From CAWIXB01 sp963839955 (GTDB lineage Bacteria; Actinomycetota; Actinomycetes; JACCUZ01), in contig CAWIXB010000001.1 of NCBI GenBank assembly GCA_963839955.1, positions 2,728,001-2,792,000 of the forward strand: DNA of 64,000 nt. The letters run 5' to 3'. Shown in pieces: positions 33,541-41,522 of the stretch. The translations under genes and the position numbers were made by a program. The notes under the pieces were generated by a model. The model saw only the letters and a program-made list of their open reading frames with translations, was not told the DNA's origin and made no database searches. The first letter of the stretch is position 1. The number at the start of each line of letters is the position of its first letter.

Positions 33541-34256
33541 CCGGCGAGGGCTTCCCGCTGTGCGACGGTGAGCAGCTCACAGCCGCTCGTCGCCAGGTCG
33601 AGCAGCTTGTCGAGCAGTCCGCGGTCGAACGGCATCCCCTCGGCCGTGCCCTGCACCTCGACGTAGGCCCCGTCGCCGGTCATCACGACGTTCATGTCGG
33701 TCTCGGCGCTCACGTCCTCTTCGTAGTCGAGGTCGAGCATCGGCTGGCCGTCGACGATCCCGACCGACACCGCCGCCACCGATCCACCCAGCGGCGGGGC
33801 CTTGAGCGAACCGCGCGCGTCGAGCCACGCCACTGCGTCAGCGAGCGCGACATAGGCGCCGGTGATCGCCGCAGTACGGGTGCCGCCGTCGGCCTGGAGC
33901 ACGTCGCAGTCGAGCACGATGGTGTTCTCGCCGAGCGCCTTGTAGTCGATGACCGCGCGCAACGAGCGGCCGACCAGCCGCGAGATCTCGTGCGTACGCC
34001 CACCGATGCGGCCCTTCACCGACTCGCGGTCGGAGCGCGTGTTGGTCGAGCGCGGCAGCATGGCGTACTCCGCGGTCACCCAGCCGAGTCCGCTCCCCCG
34101 CCGCCAGCGCGGCACGCCCTCGGTGACGGACGCCGCGCAGAGCACGCGCGTCTTGCCGAACTCCACGAGCACCGAGCCCTCGGCGTGGTCAAGCCAGCCG
34201 CGGGTGATCGTGACCCGGCGCAGCTCGTCGGGTCCGCGTCCGTCCTTGCGTGCCAT
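33537..34256 (-). CDS. rph: ribonuclease PH
   Basis: Phosphorolytic 3'-5' exoribonuclease (239 aa) that trims tRNA 3' ends. Family marks: GRGPDELRRVTITRGWLDHAEGS, TRVLCAASV, MLPRSTNTRSDRES (phosphate and RNA contacts), IGRSLR-type GRTHEISRLVGRSLRAVID, DCDVLQADGGTRTAAITG and MNVVMTGDG. Full length. The ATG at 34256 follows TAGGGT by seven bases, so it can be transcribed leaderless in addition to read-through from the upstream gene. It overlaps rdgB. Confidence 0.95.
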   Translation of the reverse strand: MARKDGRGPDELRRVTITRGWLDHAEGSVLVEFGKTRVLCAASVTEGVPRWRRGSGLGWVTAEYAMLPRSTNTRSDRESVKGRIGGRTHEISRLVGRSLRAVIDYKALGENTIVLDCDVLQADGGTRTAAITGAYVALADAVAWLDARGSLKAPPLGGSVAAVSVGIVDGQPMLDLDYEEDVSAETDMNVVMTGDGAYVEVQGTAEGMPFDRGLLDKLLDLATSGCELLTVAQREALAG

Positions 34257-34263
34257 GCGGTTG

Positions 34264-34269
34264 ACCCTA
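34264..34269 (-). promoter_or_regulatory. -10 element of rph, overlapping the upstream stop codon
   Basis: TAGGGT on the minus strand ends seven bases before the rph ATG. Its first three bases are the TAG stop of the metallo-hydrolase gene. No Shine-Dalgarno is visible before rph. Confidence 0.45.
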
Positions 34270-35016
34270 GAGGTCGTACGCCGAGCCGGGCCGGGCGACC
34301 TCGACGGTCCCGGCAAAGGCCGGACCCACCTCGGCCAGTGCACTTTCGGGGTCGTGCCACGGCGCGACGTGCGTGAGGACGAGCCGGCGGGCACCGGCCA
34401 ACGTGGCGTGCTCGCCGGCCTGGCGACCGGTGAGGTGCAGGTCGAGAGGGTTGTCGTCGCCCTCGCGCGCACCGGCCTCGCACAGCAGCAGGTCGGTGTC
34501 GCGGGCCAGCCCGACAAGCGCGTCGGACGGGCCGGTGTCGCTCGAGTAGGTGAACGAGTGCCCGTCGTGCTCCACGCGCATGGCGTAGCTGTCGACGGGG
34601 TGCGCGACGCCGGCCACGGTCACCCGCAACGGCCCGACGTCGTACGTCGCGCCGGACTCCCACTCGACGAAGTCGAACTCCTCCCGCATACCGGGCCTGC
34701 GCTCGAGCCCGTAGGCCTCGCAAAGCCTCGCCTCGATGCCCGGCGGGCCGAAGACCGGCACGTGCGGCAACGGCCGGGCCGGGTGCCACCGTCGGGCCAC
34801 GTGATAGCTGCAGAGATCGAAGAAGTGGTCGGCGTGCAGGTGACTGACGAGCACCGCGTCGACGTCGTAGATGTTCGTATGACGAGCCAGCGCGCCGAGC
34901 GCCCCGTTGCCGAGGTCGATGACGACCCGTTGCCCCTCGGCCTCGACGAGGTAGCACGAGGATGCGCTGTCGGGCCCCGGGAACGACCCGCTGCAGCCGA
35001 CCACCGTCAGCCTCAT
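34267..35016 (-). CDS. MBL-fold metallo-hydrolase (RNase Z-like; Rv1339-type)
   Basis: 249-residue metallo-beta-lactamase-fold protein. VVIDLGNGALG, then the zinc motif SHLHADHFFDLCSY (about 57-70), SSDTGPSDALV (ligand Asp) and LTHVAPWHD (last His). The general form is that of the RNase Z/phosphodiesterase group, and by position it matches the gene between murI and rph in mycobacteria, whose product was reported to act on cyclic nucleotides; whether that holds here is unknown. It overlaps murI by four bases. Confidence 0.88.
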   Translation of the reverse strand: MRLTVVGCSGSFPGPDSASSCYLVEAEGQRVVIDLGNGALGALARHTNIYDVDAVLVSHLHADHFFDLCSYHVARRWHPARPLPHVPVFGPPGIEARLCEAYGLERRPGMREEFDFVEWESGATYDVGPLRVTVAGVAHPVDSYAMRVEHDGHSFTYSSDTGPSDALVGLARDTDLLLCEAGAREGDDNPLDLHLTGRQAGEHATLAGARRLVLTHVAPWHDPESALAEVGPAFAGTVEVARPGSAYDL

Positions 35017-35807
35017 GCGACAGCCTCCACTCCGGCGACCTCGGGACCGAGGAAGCGGTGGCTCAACTCCCGGAACTGGTCAGGGTCGCCGGTGGTGAGG
35101 AAACGGTGCCGTGGCTCGGGCAGTCCTTCGGCGCGTTCGAGGCCCTGCGCCATCAACGTCCGGTAGACGTCCTTGGCGGTCTCCTCGGCGCTGGACACCA
35201 GCGTGACGCCGTCGCCCATCACGTAGGAGATGACGCCGGTCAGCAGCGGGTAGTGCGTGCAGCCGAGGATGAGGGTGTCGACGCCGGCCGCGGCCACGGG
35301 GTCGAGATAGTCGTGGGCGACCGCGCGCAGCTCCTCGCCGCCGGTGACGCCGCGCTCGACGAACTCGACGAAGCGCGGGCATGCCTGCGTCGTCACCTGG
35401 ATGTCGGGTGCGGCAGCGAACGCGTCCTCGTAGGCCCGGCTCGTCTTGGTGGCTGTGGTGCAGATCACCCCGACGTGCGCCGCTCGGGTCGCGGCCACTG
35501 CACGGCGTACGGCCGGCCGGATCACTTCGACGACGGGCACCGCGTAGCGTTCACGCGCGTCGTGCAGCACCGCTGCGCTGGCGCTGTTGCACGCGATGAC
35601 GAGCAGCTTGACGTCGCGCTCGACGAGCTGGTCGAGACACTCGAGCGCAAAGCGGCGGACGTCGGCGATCGACTTGGTGCCGTAGGGCTGGCGCAGCGTG
35701 TCACCGAGGTAGAGCACCGGTTCGTGCGGCAGCTGGTCGAGCACCGACCGCGCGACCGTCAGGCCGCCGAAGCCGGAGTCAAAGATGCCGAGGGGTGCGT
35801 CTGCCAC
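35013..35807 (-). CDS. murI: glutamate racemase
   Basis: Makes D-glutamate for peptidoglycan (264 aa). FDSGFGGLTVARSVLDQLPHE holds the first catalytic region, with Asp and Ser; ACNSASA (about 73-79) and GCTHYPLL (about 182-189) carry the two catalytic Cys. Full length for the family. GTG 35807 is preceded seven bases upstream by TACGCT, consistent with a leaderless start. It is followed by the overlapping metallo-hydrolase gene. Confidence 0.95.
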   Translation of the reverse strand: MADAPLGIFDSGFGGLTVARSVLDQLPHEPVLYLGDTLRQPYGTKSIADVRRFALECLDQLVERDVKLLVIACNSASAAVLHDARERYAVPVVEVIRPAVRRAVAATRAAHVGVICTTATKTSRAYEDAFAAAPDIQVTTQACPRFVEFVERGVTGGEELRAVAHDYLDPVAAAGVDTLILGCTHYPLLTGVISYVMGDGVTLVSSAEETAKDVYRTLMAQGLERAEGLPEPRHRFLTTGDPDQFRELSHRFLGPEVAGVEAVA

Positions 35808-35814
35808 GCTCGGC

Positions 35815-35820
35815 AGCGTA
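35815..35820 (-). promoter_or_regulatory. -10 element of murI (leaderless)
   Basis: TACGCT on the minus strand lies seven bases before the murI GTG; no ribosome-binding site is seen. Confidence 0.45.
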
Positions 35821-35879
35821 CGTGGGCCGGGCTAGCCGACCACGACAGCGCCTAGCCTGCCGCGTGTGTTGTGGAAGCC

Positions 35880-36827
35880 CTACGCCCAGAGCTGGCCCTC
35901 GAGATGCGCCTCGGCCTCGTCGAGCGTCCCGGCATAGGCGCCGGTCGAGAGGTACTTCCAGCCCGCGTCGCAGACGATGAACGCGACGTCGGCGCGGCGA
36001 CCCTCCTGCGCGGCCCTCGCGGCGACCCCGAGCGTGGCGTGCAGGATGGCCCCGGTCGAGAAGCCGACGAAGAACCCTTCGTTGTCGAGCAGCTCGCGCA
36101 CACGCCGGATGGCGTCGCGCGGGCCGACGGAGTAGCGCGTGGTGAGCACCGCCTCGTCGTAGAGCTCGGGCACGAAGCCCTCGTCGAGGTTGCGCAGGCC
36201 GTAGACCAGCTCGCCGTACCTCGGTTCCGCGGCCACGATCTCGATGTCGGGCACGCGCTCGCGCAGGAAGCGGCCCACGCCCATCAACGTGCCCGTCGTG
36301 CCGAGCCCGGCGACGAAATGCGTGATCGACGGCAGGTCCTCGAGGATCTCGGGACCAGTGGTGGCGTAGTGGGACTCGGAGTTGGCGGGGTTCCCGTACT
36401 GGTAGAGCATCACCCAGTCCGGGTGCTCCTCCGCGATCTGTTTGGCCTGTCGCACGGCCTCGTTCGACCCGCCCTCGGCCGGCGACGAGACGATCTCCGC
36501 GCCCCACATCTCGAGCAGCTGGCGCCGCTCGACCGACGTATTCTCGGGCATCACGCACACCAGGCGGTAGCCCTTGAGCTGCGCCACCATGGCGAGCGAG
36601 ATGCCGGTGTTGCCCGAGGTCGGCTCGAGGATCGTGCAACCGGGGCGCAGCTGTCCGGACTTCTCGGCCTGCTCGACCATCCACAGTGCCGGGCGATCCT
36701 TGACGGAGCCGGTCGGGTTGCGGTCCTCGAGCTTGGCCCAGAGCCGAACCTCGGACGAGGGCGAGAGTCGCGGCAGCCCGATCAATGGCGTGTGGCCGAT
36801 GGAGTCGAGCAGCGAGTCGTAGCGCAT
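35880..36827 (-). CDS. cysM: CysO-dependent cysteine synthase
   Basis: PLP enzyme of 315 aa that joins O-phosphoserine-type acceptors to sulfur carried by the CysO thiocarboxylate, as known in mycobacteria. PLP Lys is in NPTGSVKDRPALW (about 42), the substrate loop is EPTSGNTGIS, and the phosphate loop is GLGTTGTLMGVGR. The C-terminal segment ending in a tripeptide after GQLW fits CysM rather than CysK. It lies directly after cysO and mec on the same strand, the established mec-cysO-cysM order. Confidence 0.94.
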   Translation of the reverse strand: MRYDSLLDSIGHTPLIGLPRLSPSSEVRLWAKLEDRNPTGSVKDRPALWMVEQAEKSGQLRPGCTILEPTSGNTGISLAMVAQLKGYRLVCVMPENTSVERRQLLEMWGAEIVSSPAEGGSNEAVRQAKQIAEEHPDWVMLYQYGNPANSESHYATTGPEILEDLPSITHFVAGLGTTGTLMGVGRFLRERVPDIEIVAAEPRYGELVYGLRNLDEGFVPELYDEAVLTTRYSVGPRDAIRRVRELLDNEGFFVGFSTGAILHATLGVAARAAQEGRRADVAFIVCDAGWKYLSTGAYAGTLDEAEAHLEGQLWA

Positions 36828-36847
36828 GGCGCTGGTCCCGGTGCCCG

Positions 36848-37120
36848 TCAGCCGCCCGCCACAGCCGGGAGGACCGTGACGTTGTCGCCGTCGTTCACCG
36901 ACGTCTCGAGACCGCCGAGGAAGCGCACGTCCTCGTCGTTGAGGTAGACGTTGACGAAACGGCGCAGCCCCTTCTCGTCGACGAGTCGGTTCTTGAGTCC
37001 TGGGTGGCGGCTCTCGAGGTCGTCGATGACCTCGGCGAGCGTGCCGCCAGTGCCCTCCACGGCCTTGTCGCCGCCGGTGTACTGCCGCAAGATCGTCGGG
37101 ATCCGGACCTCGATGCTCAT
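36848..37120 (-). CDS. cysO: ubiquitin-like sulfur carrier protein CysO
   Basis: 90-residue ThiS/MoaD-fold carrier. Start MSIEVRIPTILRQYTGG, LAEVIDDLESRHPGLKNRLVD, VNVYLNDEDVRFL and the C-terminal VAGG, the diglycine that becomes the thiocarboxylate. CysM transfers its sulfur to make a CysO-cysteine adduct, which Mec then cleaves. ATG 37120 has a GAGGAG site about 13 bases upstream. It lies between mec and cysM. Confidence 0.94.
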   Translation of the reverse strand: MSIEVRIPTILRQYTGGDKAVEGTGGTLAEVIDDLESRHPGLKNRLVDEKGLRRFVNVYLNDEDVRFLGGLETSVNDGDNVTVLPAVAGG

Positions 37121-37154
37121 GACTTTCGGGAACTCCTCGTTCGTCGGAAAGGGC

Positions 37155-37592
37155 TCAGCGCACCTGGGCGTCTGTCGGTGGCAACGCTGCGACCACCTTG
37201 ACTTCTTCCTCGGTGACCTCGTCACCCACGATGTGGAACGAGCGCAGCTCGTCGCGGTCGGGGTCGCGGGTGGAGCACAGGACGTAGTGGGCGCCGGGCT
37301 CCTGGGCCAGCGTGATGTCCGTGCGTGAGGGGTAGGCGGCGGTCGCGGTGTGCGAGTGGTAGATGACGACGGGCTCCTCGTCGCGCTCGTCCATCTCGCG
37401 GTAGAGCGCCAGCAGGTCGTGCGAGTCGAACTCGTAGAACGTCGGCGACCTGGCGGCGTTGACCATCGGGACGAACCGCTCCGGCCGGTCGCTGCCGACC
37501 GGCCCGGCGACGACCCCGCACGCCTCGTCAGGGTGGTCGCGGCGGGCGTGCGCCACGATCGCGGCGTACGTCTCCTCGTCGATCACCAGCAT
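37155..37592 (-). CDS. mec: CysO-cysteine peptidase Mec (JAMM/MPN metalloprotease)
   Basis: Zinc hydrolase of 145 aa that releases cysteine from the CysO-cysteine adduct. JAMM motif: Glu in the ACGVVAG region near the start, then VIYHSHTATAAYPSRTD (about 76-92) giving His-x-His and the downstream Ser/Asp, the zinc set of JAB1/MPN proteases. It is first of the three-gene sulfur set. The ATG at 37592 is preceded six bases upstream by TACGCT, so translation is likely leaderless. Confidence 0.93.
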   Translation of the reverse strand: MLVIDEETYAAIVAHARRDHPDEACGVVAGPVGSDRPERFVPMVNAARSPTFYEFDSHDLLALYREMDERDEEPVVIYHSHTATAAYPSRTDITLAQEPGAHYVLCSTRDPDRDELRSFHIVGDEVTEEEVKVVAALPPTDAQVR

Positions 37593-37598
37593 CCGCCA

Positions 37599-37604
37599 AG
37601 CGTA
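37599..37604 (-). promoter_or_regulatory. -10 element of mec (leaderless)
   Basis: TACGCT on the minus strand lies six bases before the mec ATG, in the spacer after the DUF2017 gene, giving the cysteine genes their own promoter. Confidence 0.45.
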
Positions 37605-37633
37605 CGAGAGCGGCGGCAGGAGCCTGTGCGGGG

Positions 37634-38185
37634 TCAGCGCAGGGCGCGGACCAGGGTCTCCTGGAGGTAGGTGAGCCAGTCGTAGATCTCGTAGACAGCA
37701 ACCTGCGGGTCGTCCTCGGCCAGCCCCTCGAGGTGCTCGCGTCCCTCCTCGCTGATCCCGAGACGCTCGCCGAGCACGAGGCGTACGTCGTTGAGCGCCG
37801 AGAGCCAGGCGAGTGCCTCGTCCTCGGTGAGCGATCGTCGTTCGCCTGGCTCGCCGACGGACTCCAGCGCCGTCCGGGCCGCCTCGCGCTTTCCGTCGCG
37901 CAGCCCCGGCTCGGTGTAGCGACGGAAGTCGGCCGAGGCCTCGGGGTCGTCGGTGTAGCCGTCGGGGAACAAGCGCGCCAGCGCCGGGTCGTCGGGCAGC
38001 GTGGTGGACGTACCGATGCCGACCACGGCGACGAGCGGGTCGTCGCCGGCGGCAGACACCTCGTCGTCCGAGCCGAGCAGCTCGAGCATCTCGGAGAGCA
38101 CATGGGTCATCAACCGGCCCTCGACGAGGTCGAAGGTCACCGACACCCCGCCCCCGTGCCGGTCGCGTCGGAACCTCGCGCTCAC
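37634..38185 (-). CDS. DUF2017 family protein
   Basis: 183-residue acidic, mostly helical protein. It corresponds by position (directly after clpS) and by overall pattern to the DUF2017 family, which is almost limited to actinomycetes and has no known activity. Visible features are an N-terminal basic beta stretch (SARFRRDRHGGGVSVTFDLVEG), a helical core and a conserved-looking end (YDWLTYLQETLVRALR). GTG 38185 has GAGGAG about 6 bases before it. Ten bases separate it from clpS. Confidence 0.85.
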   Translation of the reverse strand: MSARFRRDRHGGGVSVTFDLVEGRLMTHVLSEMLELLGSDDEVSAAGDDPLVAVVGIGTSTTLPDDPALARLFPDGYTDDPEASADFRRYTEPGLRDGKREAARTALESVGEPGERRSLTEDEALAWLSALNDVRLVLGERLGISEEGREHLEGLAEDDPQVAVYEIYDWLTYLQETLVRALR

Positions 38186-38195
38186 CCGGGACTCC

Positions 38196-38510
38196 TCACT
38201 CGTCGTGCTGCATCGTGGCCCACAGGCCGTAGCCGTGCATCGCCTCGACGTCGCGCTCCATCTCCTCGCGGGTGCCGTTCGAGACGACGGCCTTGCCCTT
38301 CTGGTGCACGTCCAGCATCAACTTGGCGGCCTTCGCGCTGGAGTAGCCGAAGTGCTTCTGGAAGACGAACGCGACATAGGACATGAGATTGACCGGGTCG
38401 TTCCAGACGATGGTCACCCAGGGCTTGTCCGGGACGACGACGCTCCCGGTCTCACCCTCGATGTCCGTGTCGGCGCCCGGCTGTGCGGTCTCAGGCGGCG
38501 CGACGGACAT
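38196..38510 (-). CDS. clpS: ATP-dependent Clp protease adaptor ClpS
   Basis: N-end rule adaptor (104 aa) that hands substrates to ClpAP or ClpCP. The core reads PWVTIVWNDPVNLMSYVAFVFQ (Asn-Asp for N-terminal residue binding), HFGYSSAKAAKLMLDVHQKGKA and ERDVEAMHGYGL, all standard. The N-terminal 30 residues are flexible and acidic. ATG 38510 is preceded eight bases upstream by TACGAT, so leaderless transcription is likely. Divergent from pncB with 25 bp between start codons. Confidence 0.93.
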   Translation of the reverse strand: MSVAPPETAQPGADTDIEGETGSVVVPDKPWVTIVWNDPVNLMSYVAFVFQKHFGYSSAKAAKLMLDVHQKGKAVVSNGTREEMERDVEAMHGYGLWATMQHDE

Positions 38511-38518
38511 GAGCACCA

Positions 38519-38528
38519 ATCGTAGGCT
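38519..38528. promoter_or_regulatory. overlapping bidirectional -10 elements for clpS and pncB
   Basis: Plus strand TAGGCT (38523-38528) ends seven bases before the pncB GTG; minus strand TACGAT (38524-38519) ends eight bases before the clpS ATG. The hexamers share the TA step at 38523-38524, so both leaderless genes appear to be served by one symmetrical element. Confidence 0.55.
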
Positions 38529-38535
38529 CTCCCCC

Positions 38536-39831
38536 GTGACCACAACACGGCCAGCCACGGGGCTGCTGACCGACCACTACGAGCTCACGATGCTCCAGGC
38601 GGCCCTGCGCGACGGCACTGCCGAGCGCCACGCCGTCTTCGAGGTGTTCGGACGCCGCCTGCCCGAGGGGCGCCGCTACGGCGTGGTGGCCGGCACCGGC
38701 CGGCTCCTCGACGAGCTCGACAACTTCCGCTTCGACGAGGGCGATCTCGAGTTCCTGGTCGACACCGGTGTGGTCGACGAGTCCACCTGCGCCTGGCTGC
38801 GCGACTACCGCTTCACCGGCAACGTCACCGGGTACGCCGAGGGCGAGCTCTACTTCCCCGGCTCCCCCGTGCTCACCGTCGAGGCCACGTTCGCCGAAGC
38901 CATGGTCGTCGAGACGCTCTGCCTGTCGGTGCTCAACCACGACTGCGCGGTGGCCTCGGCAGCCGCCCGCATGGTGCGAGCGGCAGGCACACGCGCCTGC
39001 ATCGAGATGGGGTCGCGGCGCACCCACGAGGAGGCCGCCGTGGGGGCCGCCCGGGCCGCCTACCTCGCCGGCTTCGCGGCCACCTCCAACCTTGCGGCAG
39101 GACGGCGCTACGGCGTTCCCACCACCGGGACGGCGGCCCACTCCTACACGCTGGTGCACGACTCCGAGGCATCCGCGTTCCGCGGTCAGATCGACGCGTT
39201 GGGGCTGGGCACCACGCTTCTGGTCGACACCTTCGACATCGCGCGCGGCATCCGCACCGCGATCGAGGTCGCCGGCACCGACCTGGGCGCAGTGCGTATC
39301 GACTCCGGTGACCTCGCCGTGCTCGCACACCAGGCGCGAGAGCTGCTCGACTCGCTCGGTGCCGAGCGCACACGCATCGTGCTCTCCGGCGACCTCGACG
39401 AGTTTGCGCTCGCTGCACTCGCCGGCGCCCCCGTCGATGCCTATGGCGTCGGCACCTCGCTGGTGACCGGATCAGGAGCCCCCACGGCCGGGTTCGTCTA
39501 CAAGCTGGTCGAGGTCGACGGCCGTCCGGTGGCCAAGCGGACCGAGCACAAGAACTCCATCGGCGGTCGCAAGACCGCCGTCCGCCGGCATCGCGCCACC
39601 GGCACGGCCACGGAGGAAGTCGTGAGGTCTCAAGGCGAACCTTTCCACGAGGAAGGCGACCGCCGGCTGCAGGTCGAACTGGTCCGCGACGGCCGACGCA
39701 CCGGCCGCGGGACCTCCCTCTCCGAGGCGCGCAGCCATCTCCGGGAGGTGCTCACCACCGTTCCGTGGGAGGGTCTCGCCCTGTCCCGCGGCGAGCCCGC
39801 GATCCCGACGACGTACGAGGTAGCCCGGTGA
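38536..39831 (+). CDS. pncB: nicotinate phosphoribosyltransferase
   Basis: NAD salvage enzyme (431 aa) that makes nicotinate mononucleotide from nicotinate. Family marks: LLTDHYELTMLQAALRDG, RRLPEGRRYGVVAG, MGSRRTHEEAA, GTAAHSYTLVHDSE and RIDSGDLAVLAHQ. The C-terminal part has KRTEHKNSIGGRKTAVRRH. The GTG at 38536 fits a leaderless start. Its stop overlaps the pncA start (GTGA), so the two salvage enzymes are coupled. Confidence 0.94.
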   Translation: MTTTRPATGLLTDHYELTMLQAALRDGTAERHAVFEVFGRRLPEGRRYGVVAGTGRLLDELDNFRFDEGDLEFLVDTGVVDESTCAWLRDYRFTGNVTGYAEGELYFPGSPVLTVEATFAEAMVVETLCLSVLNHDCAVASAAARMVRAAGTRACIEMGSRRTHEEAAVGAARAAYLAGFAATSNLAAGRRYGVPTTGTAAHSYTLVHDSEASAFRGQIDALGLGTTLLVDTFDIARGIRTAIEVAGTDLGAVRIDSGDLAVLAHQARELLDSLGAERTRIVLSGDLDEFALAALAGAPVDAYGVGTSLVTGSGAPTAGFVYKLVEVDGRPVAKRTEHKNSIGGRKTAVRRHRATGTATEEVVRSQGEPFHEEGDRRLQVELVRDGRRTGRGTSLSEARSHLREVLTTVPWEGLALSRGEPAIPTTYEVAR

Positions 39832-40433
39832 CCGAACCCATCCCCGCCCCGACCAAGCGCTACGACGCGGCGACAGCGCTCGTCGTCGTGGACGTGCAGA
39901 ACGACTTCGGCGACCCGGAGGGAAGCCTCTACGTGCAGGGCGGCGAGGACGTCGTCGCGCCCATCAACGCCGAGGTGTCTGTCGCCCTCGACGCCGGCGC
40001 CACCGTCGTCTTCACGCAGGACTGGCATCCCGAGTCGACACCGCACTTCAAGAAGGACGGCGGCATCTGGCCGGCGCACTGCGTGCAGGACACCTGGGGC
40101 GCGCAGGTCCGACCCGACCTCGACGTACGCGGCCCGGTCGTGCGCAAGGGAACGACCGGCGAGGACGGCTACTCGGCGTTCTCGGTGCGCGACCCCAGCA
40201 CGGGTGCGACCGCGCCGACGAAGCTACAGTCACTGCTGCCGCCGGAGGTCGGCCGGATCGTGGTCGTCGGGCTTGCCGGAGACTGGTGCGTGAAGGAAAC
40301 CGCTCTTGACGGGCGCCGTCTCGGGTATGACGTGGAGATGCCGTTGGCGCTCACCCGCTTCGTCAACCTGGCCGACGGCGACGACGAGCGCGCCATCGCC
40401 GACATGCGAGGCGCAGGAGTGGAGGTCGCATGA
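39828..40433 (+). CDS. pncA: nicotinamidase
   Basis: Hydrolyses nicotinamide to nicotinate, the substrate of PncB (201 aa). The catalytic Asp is in VVVDVQNDFGDPEG, metal ligands are in TQDWHPESTPHF, Lys in RKGTTGEDGYSAF and catalytic Cys in GLAGDWCVKETALDG. Length is normal. The GTG overlaps the pncB stop and its own stop overlaps the next gene (ATGA). The coupling of pncB-pncA is a complete two-step salvage of nicotinamide. Confidence 0.94.
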   Translation: MTEPIPAPTKRYDAATALVVVDVQNDFGDPEGSLYVQGGEDVVAPINAEVSVALDAGATVVFTQDWHPESTPHFKKDGGIWPAHCVQDTWGAQVRPDLDVRGPVVRKGTTGEDGYSAFSVRDPSTGATAPTKLQSLLPPEVGRIVVVGLAGDWCVKETALDGRRLGYDVEMPLALTRFVNLADGDDERAIADMRGAGVEVA

Positions 40434-41200
40434 GCAAGTCCGAGCCGCTGTTCACCGGCGTGGGAGTCGCTCTCATCACGGTGTTCGACGACCAGGGTGC
40501 CGTGGACGACAAGGCAACCGCCGAGCACGCCGCAACTCTCGTCGACCTCGGCGTGACAGCGGTGCTCGTCGCCGGGTCGACGGGCGAGGCGTCCGCGCTG
40601 TCCGTCGACGAGCGGGTGTCGCTGGTGTCGGCCGTACGGGCGGCGCTGCCCGACGGCGTACCCGTCATCGCAGGAAGTGGCGCGCCCACCGGCCGCCAGG
40701 CCGCCGAGCTCACCCGGCGCACCGCCGACGCCGGAGCCGACGCGGTGCTCGCACTCTCGCCTCCAAGGGTGGCCGACGTGCGCCCCTACTACGAGGCGGT
40801 CGCGGAGGCCGGCGTGCCGCTGTTCGCCTACCACTTCCCCAAGAGCTCGCCGCCCGGCATCCCTGTCGAGATGCTCCCGGACCTGCCGGTGCGCGGGCTC
40901 AAGGACTCGTCCGGTGAGCCGGCCCGGCTACTGCACGAGCTGGACGCCTACGACGGAGAGGTCTACGTCGGGTCGGCAGCGATCACCGTGATGGCAGGCG
41001 TGGTCGGCGCGACCGGCGCGATCCTGGCCCTGGCCAACGCCGAGCCCGAGCGCTGCCTGCGAGCCTTCGGCGGCGACGGGCAGGCCCAGCGCGAGCTCTC
41101 CACCGCCCACCTCGAGACGCAGCGCGCGTTTCCCGCCGGCATCAAGGGTCTGGTCGCCGACCGGTTCGGTATCGCCCCCGTAAGCCGCCTCGGCCTCTGA
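40430..41200 (+). CDS. DapA-family aldolase/lyase of unknown substrate
   Basis: TIM-barrel protein of 256 aa, shorter than the usual 290-300. It has the family marks LITVFDDQGAVD, VLVAGSTGEASALSVDER (the Thr-Gly-Glu loop), the Tyr in LFAYHFPKSSP and the Schiff-base Lys in VRGLKDSSGEP. Dihydrodipicolinate synthase, N-acetylneuraminate lyase and sugar-acid aldolases share this pattern. Being co-translated with pncA is unusual for lysine synthesis, and the C-terminal helical part is shortened, so another pyruvate-type aldolase reaction is more likely. The substrate is not known. Confidence 0.8.
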   Translation: MSKSEPLFTGVGVALITVFDDQGAVDDKATAEHAATLVDLGVTAVLVAGSTGEASALSVDERVSLVSAVRAALPDGVPVIAGSGAPTGRQAAELTRRTADAGADAVLALSPPRVADVRPYYEAVAEAGVPLFAYHFPKSSPPGIPVEMLPDLPVRGLKDSSGEPARLLHELDAYDGEVYVGSAAITVMAGVVGATGAILALANAEPERCLRAFGGDGQAQRELSTAHLETQRAFPAGIKGLVADRFGIAPVSRLGL

Positions 41201-41246
41201 GACATCGGGGCCACTGGACAGTCGGCCACCGAACAGCGATCAGTGA

Positions 41247-41348
41247 TCGCAACCAGGCCCCACATGGCGGCGGGGCTTCACGCAAACCGCGGCTGTTCCG
41301 AGCGTCGGTACCGGCGCTCCTCCCGGGCTGTGTGGGGCCACGTTGCGA
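41247..41348. repeat. 102-bp nested inverted repeat in non-coding spacer
   Basis: Outer arms of 18 bp (41247-41264 and 41331-41348) pair with two mismatches; an inner near-palindrome, GAGCGTCGGTACCGGCGCTC, lies at 41300-41319. A separate 7-1-7 repeat, GCGATCA-G-TGATCGC, overlaps the left edge (41236-41250). This 322-bp spacer between the DapA-like gene and Ada-AlkA contains no coding frame I would support. Confidence 0.5.
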
Positions 41349-41408
41349 CCTTCGGACCGTTGGAGGGAGGACAGACGCGCGGCCTGTGGACCACAAACCG
41401 TCCGAGTT

Positions 41409-41445
41409 GCGGGGCTGCGGCGCCCTCATTCGACCGCAGCCCCGC
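41409..41445. terminator. 12-bp stem hairpin upstream of Ada-AlkA
   Basis: GCGGGGCTGCGG (41409-41420) pairs perfectly with CCGCAGCCCCGC (41434-41445) around a 13-base loop. No T-tract follows. It may end transcription from the pnc operon or shield the repair operon. Confidence 0.35.
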
Positions 41446-41522
41446 AGCTGCGACCGGCGGCCCCCACGGTGATGTCCGATAGCCGCTAGTAGTTGTCGGT
41501 GGCGTGCGGCAGTCTGGGACAC

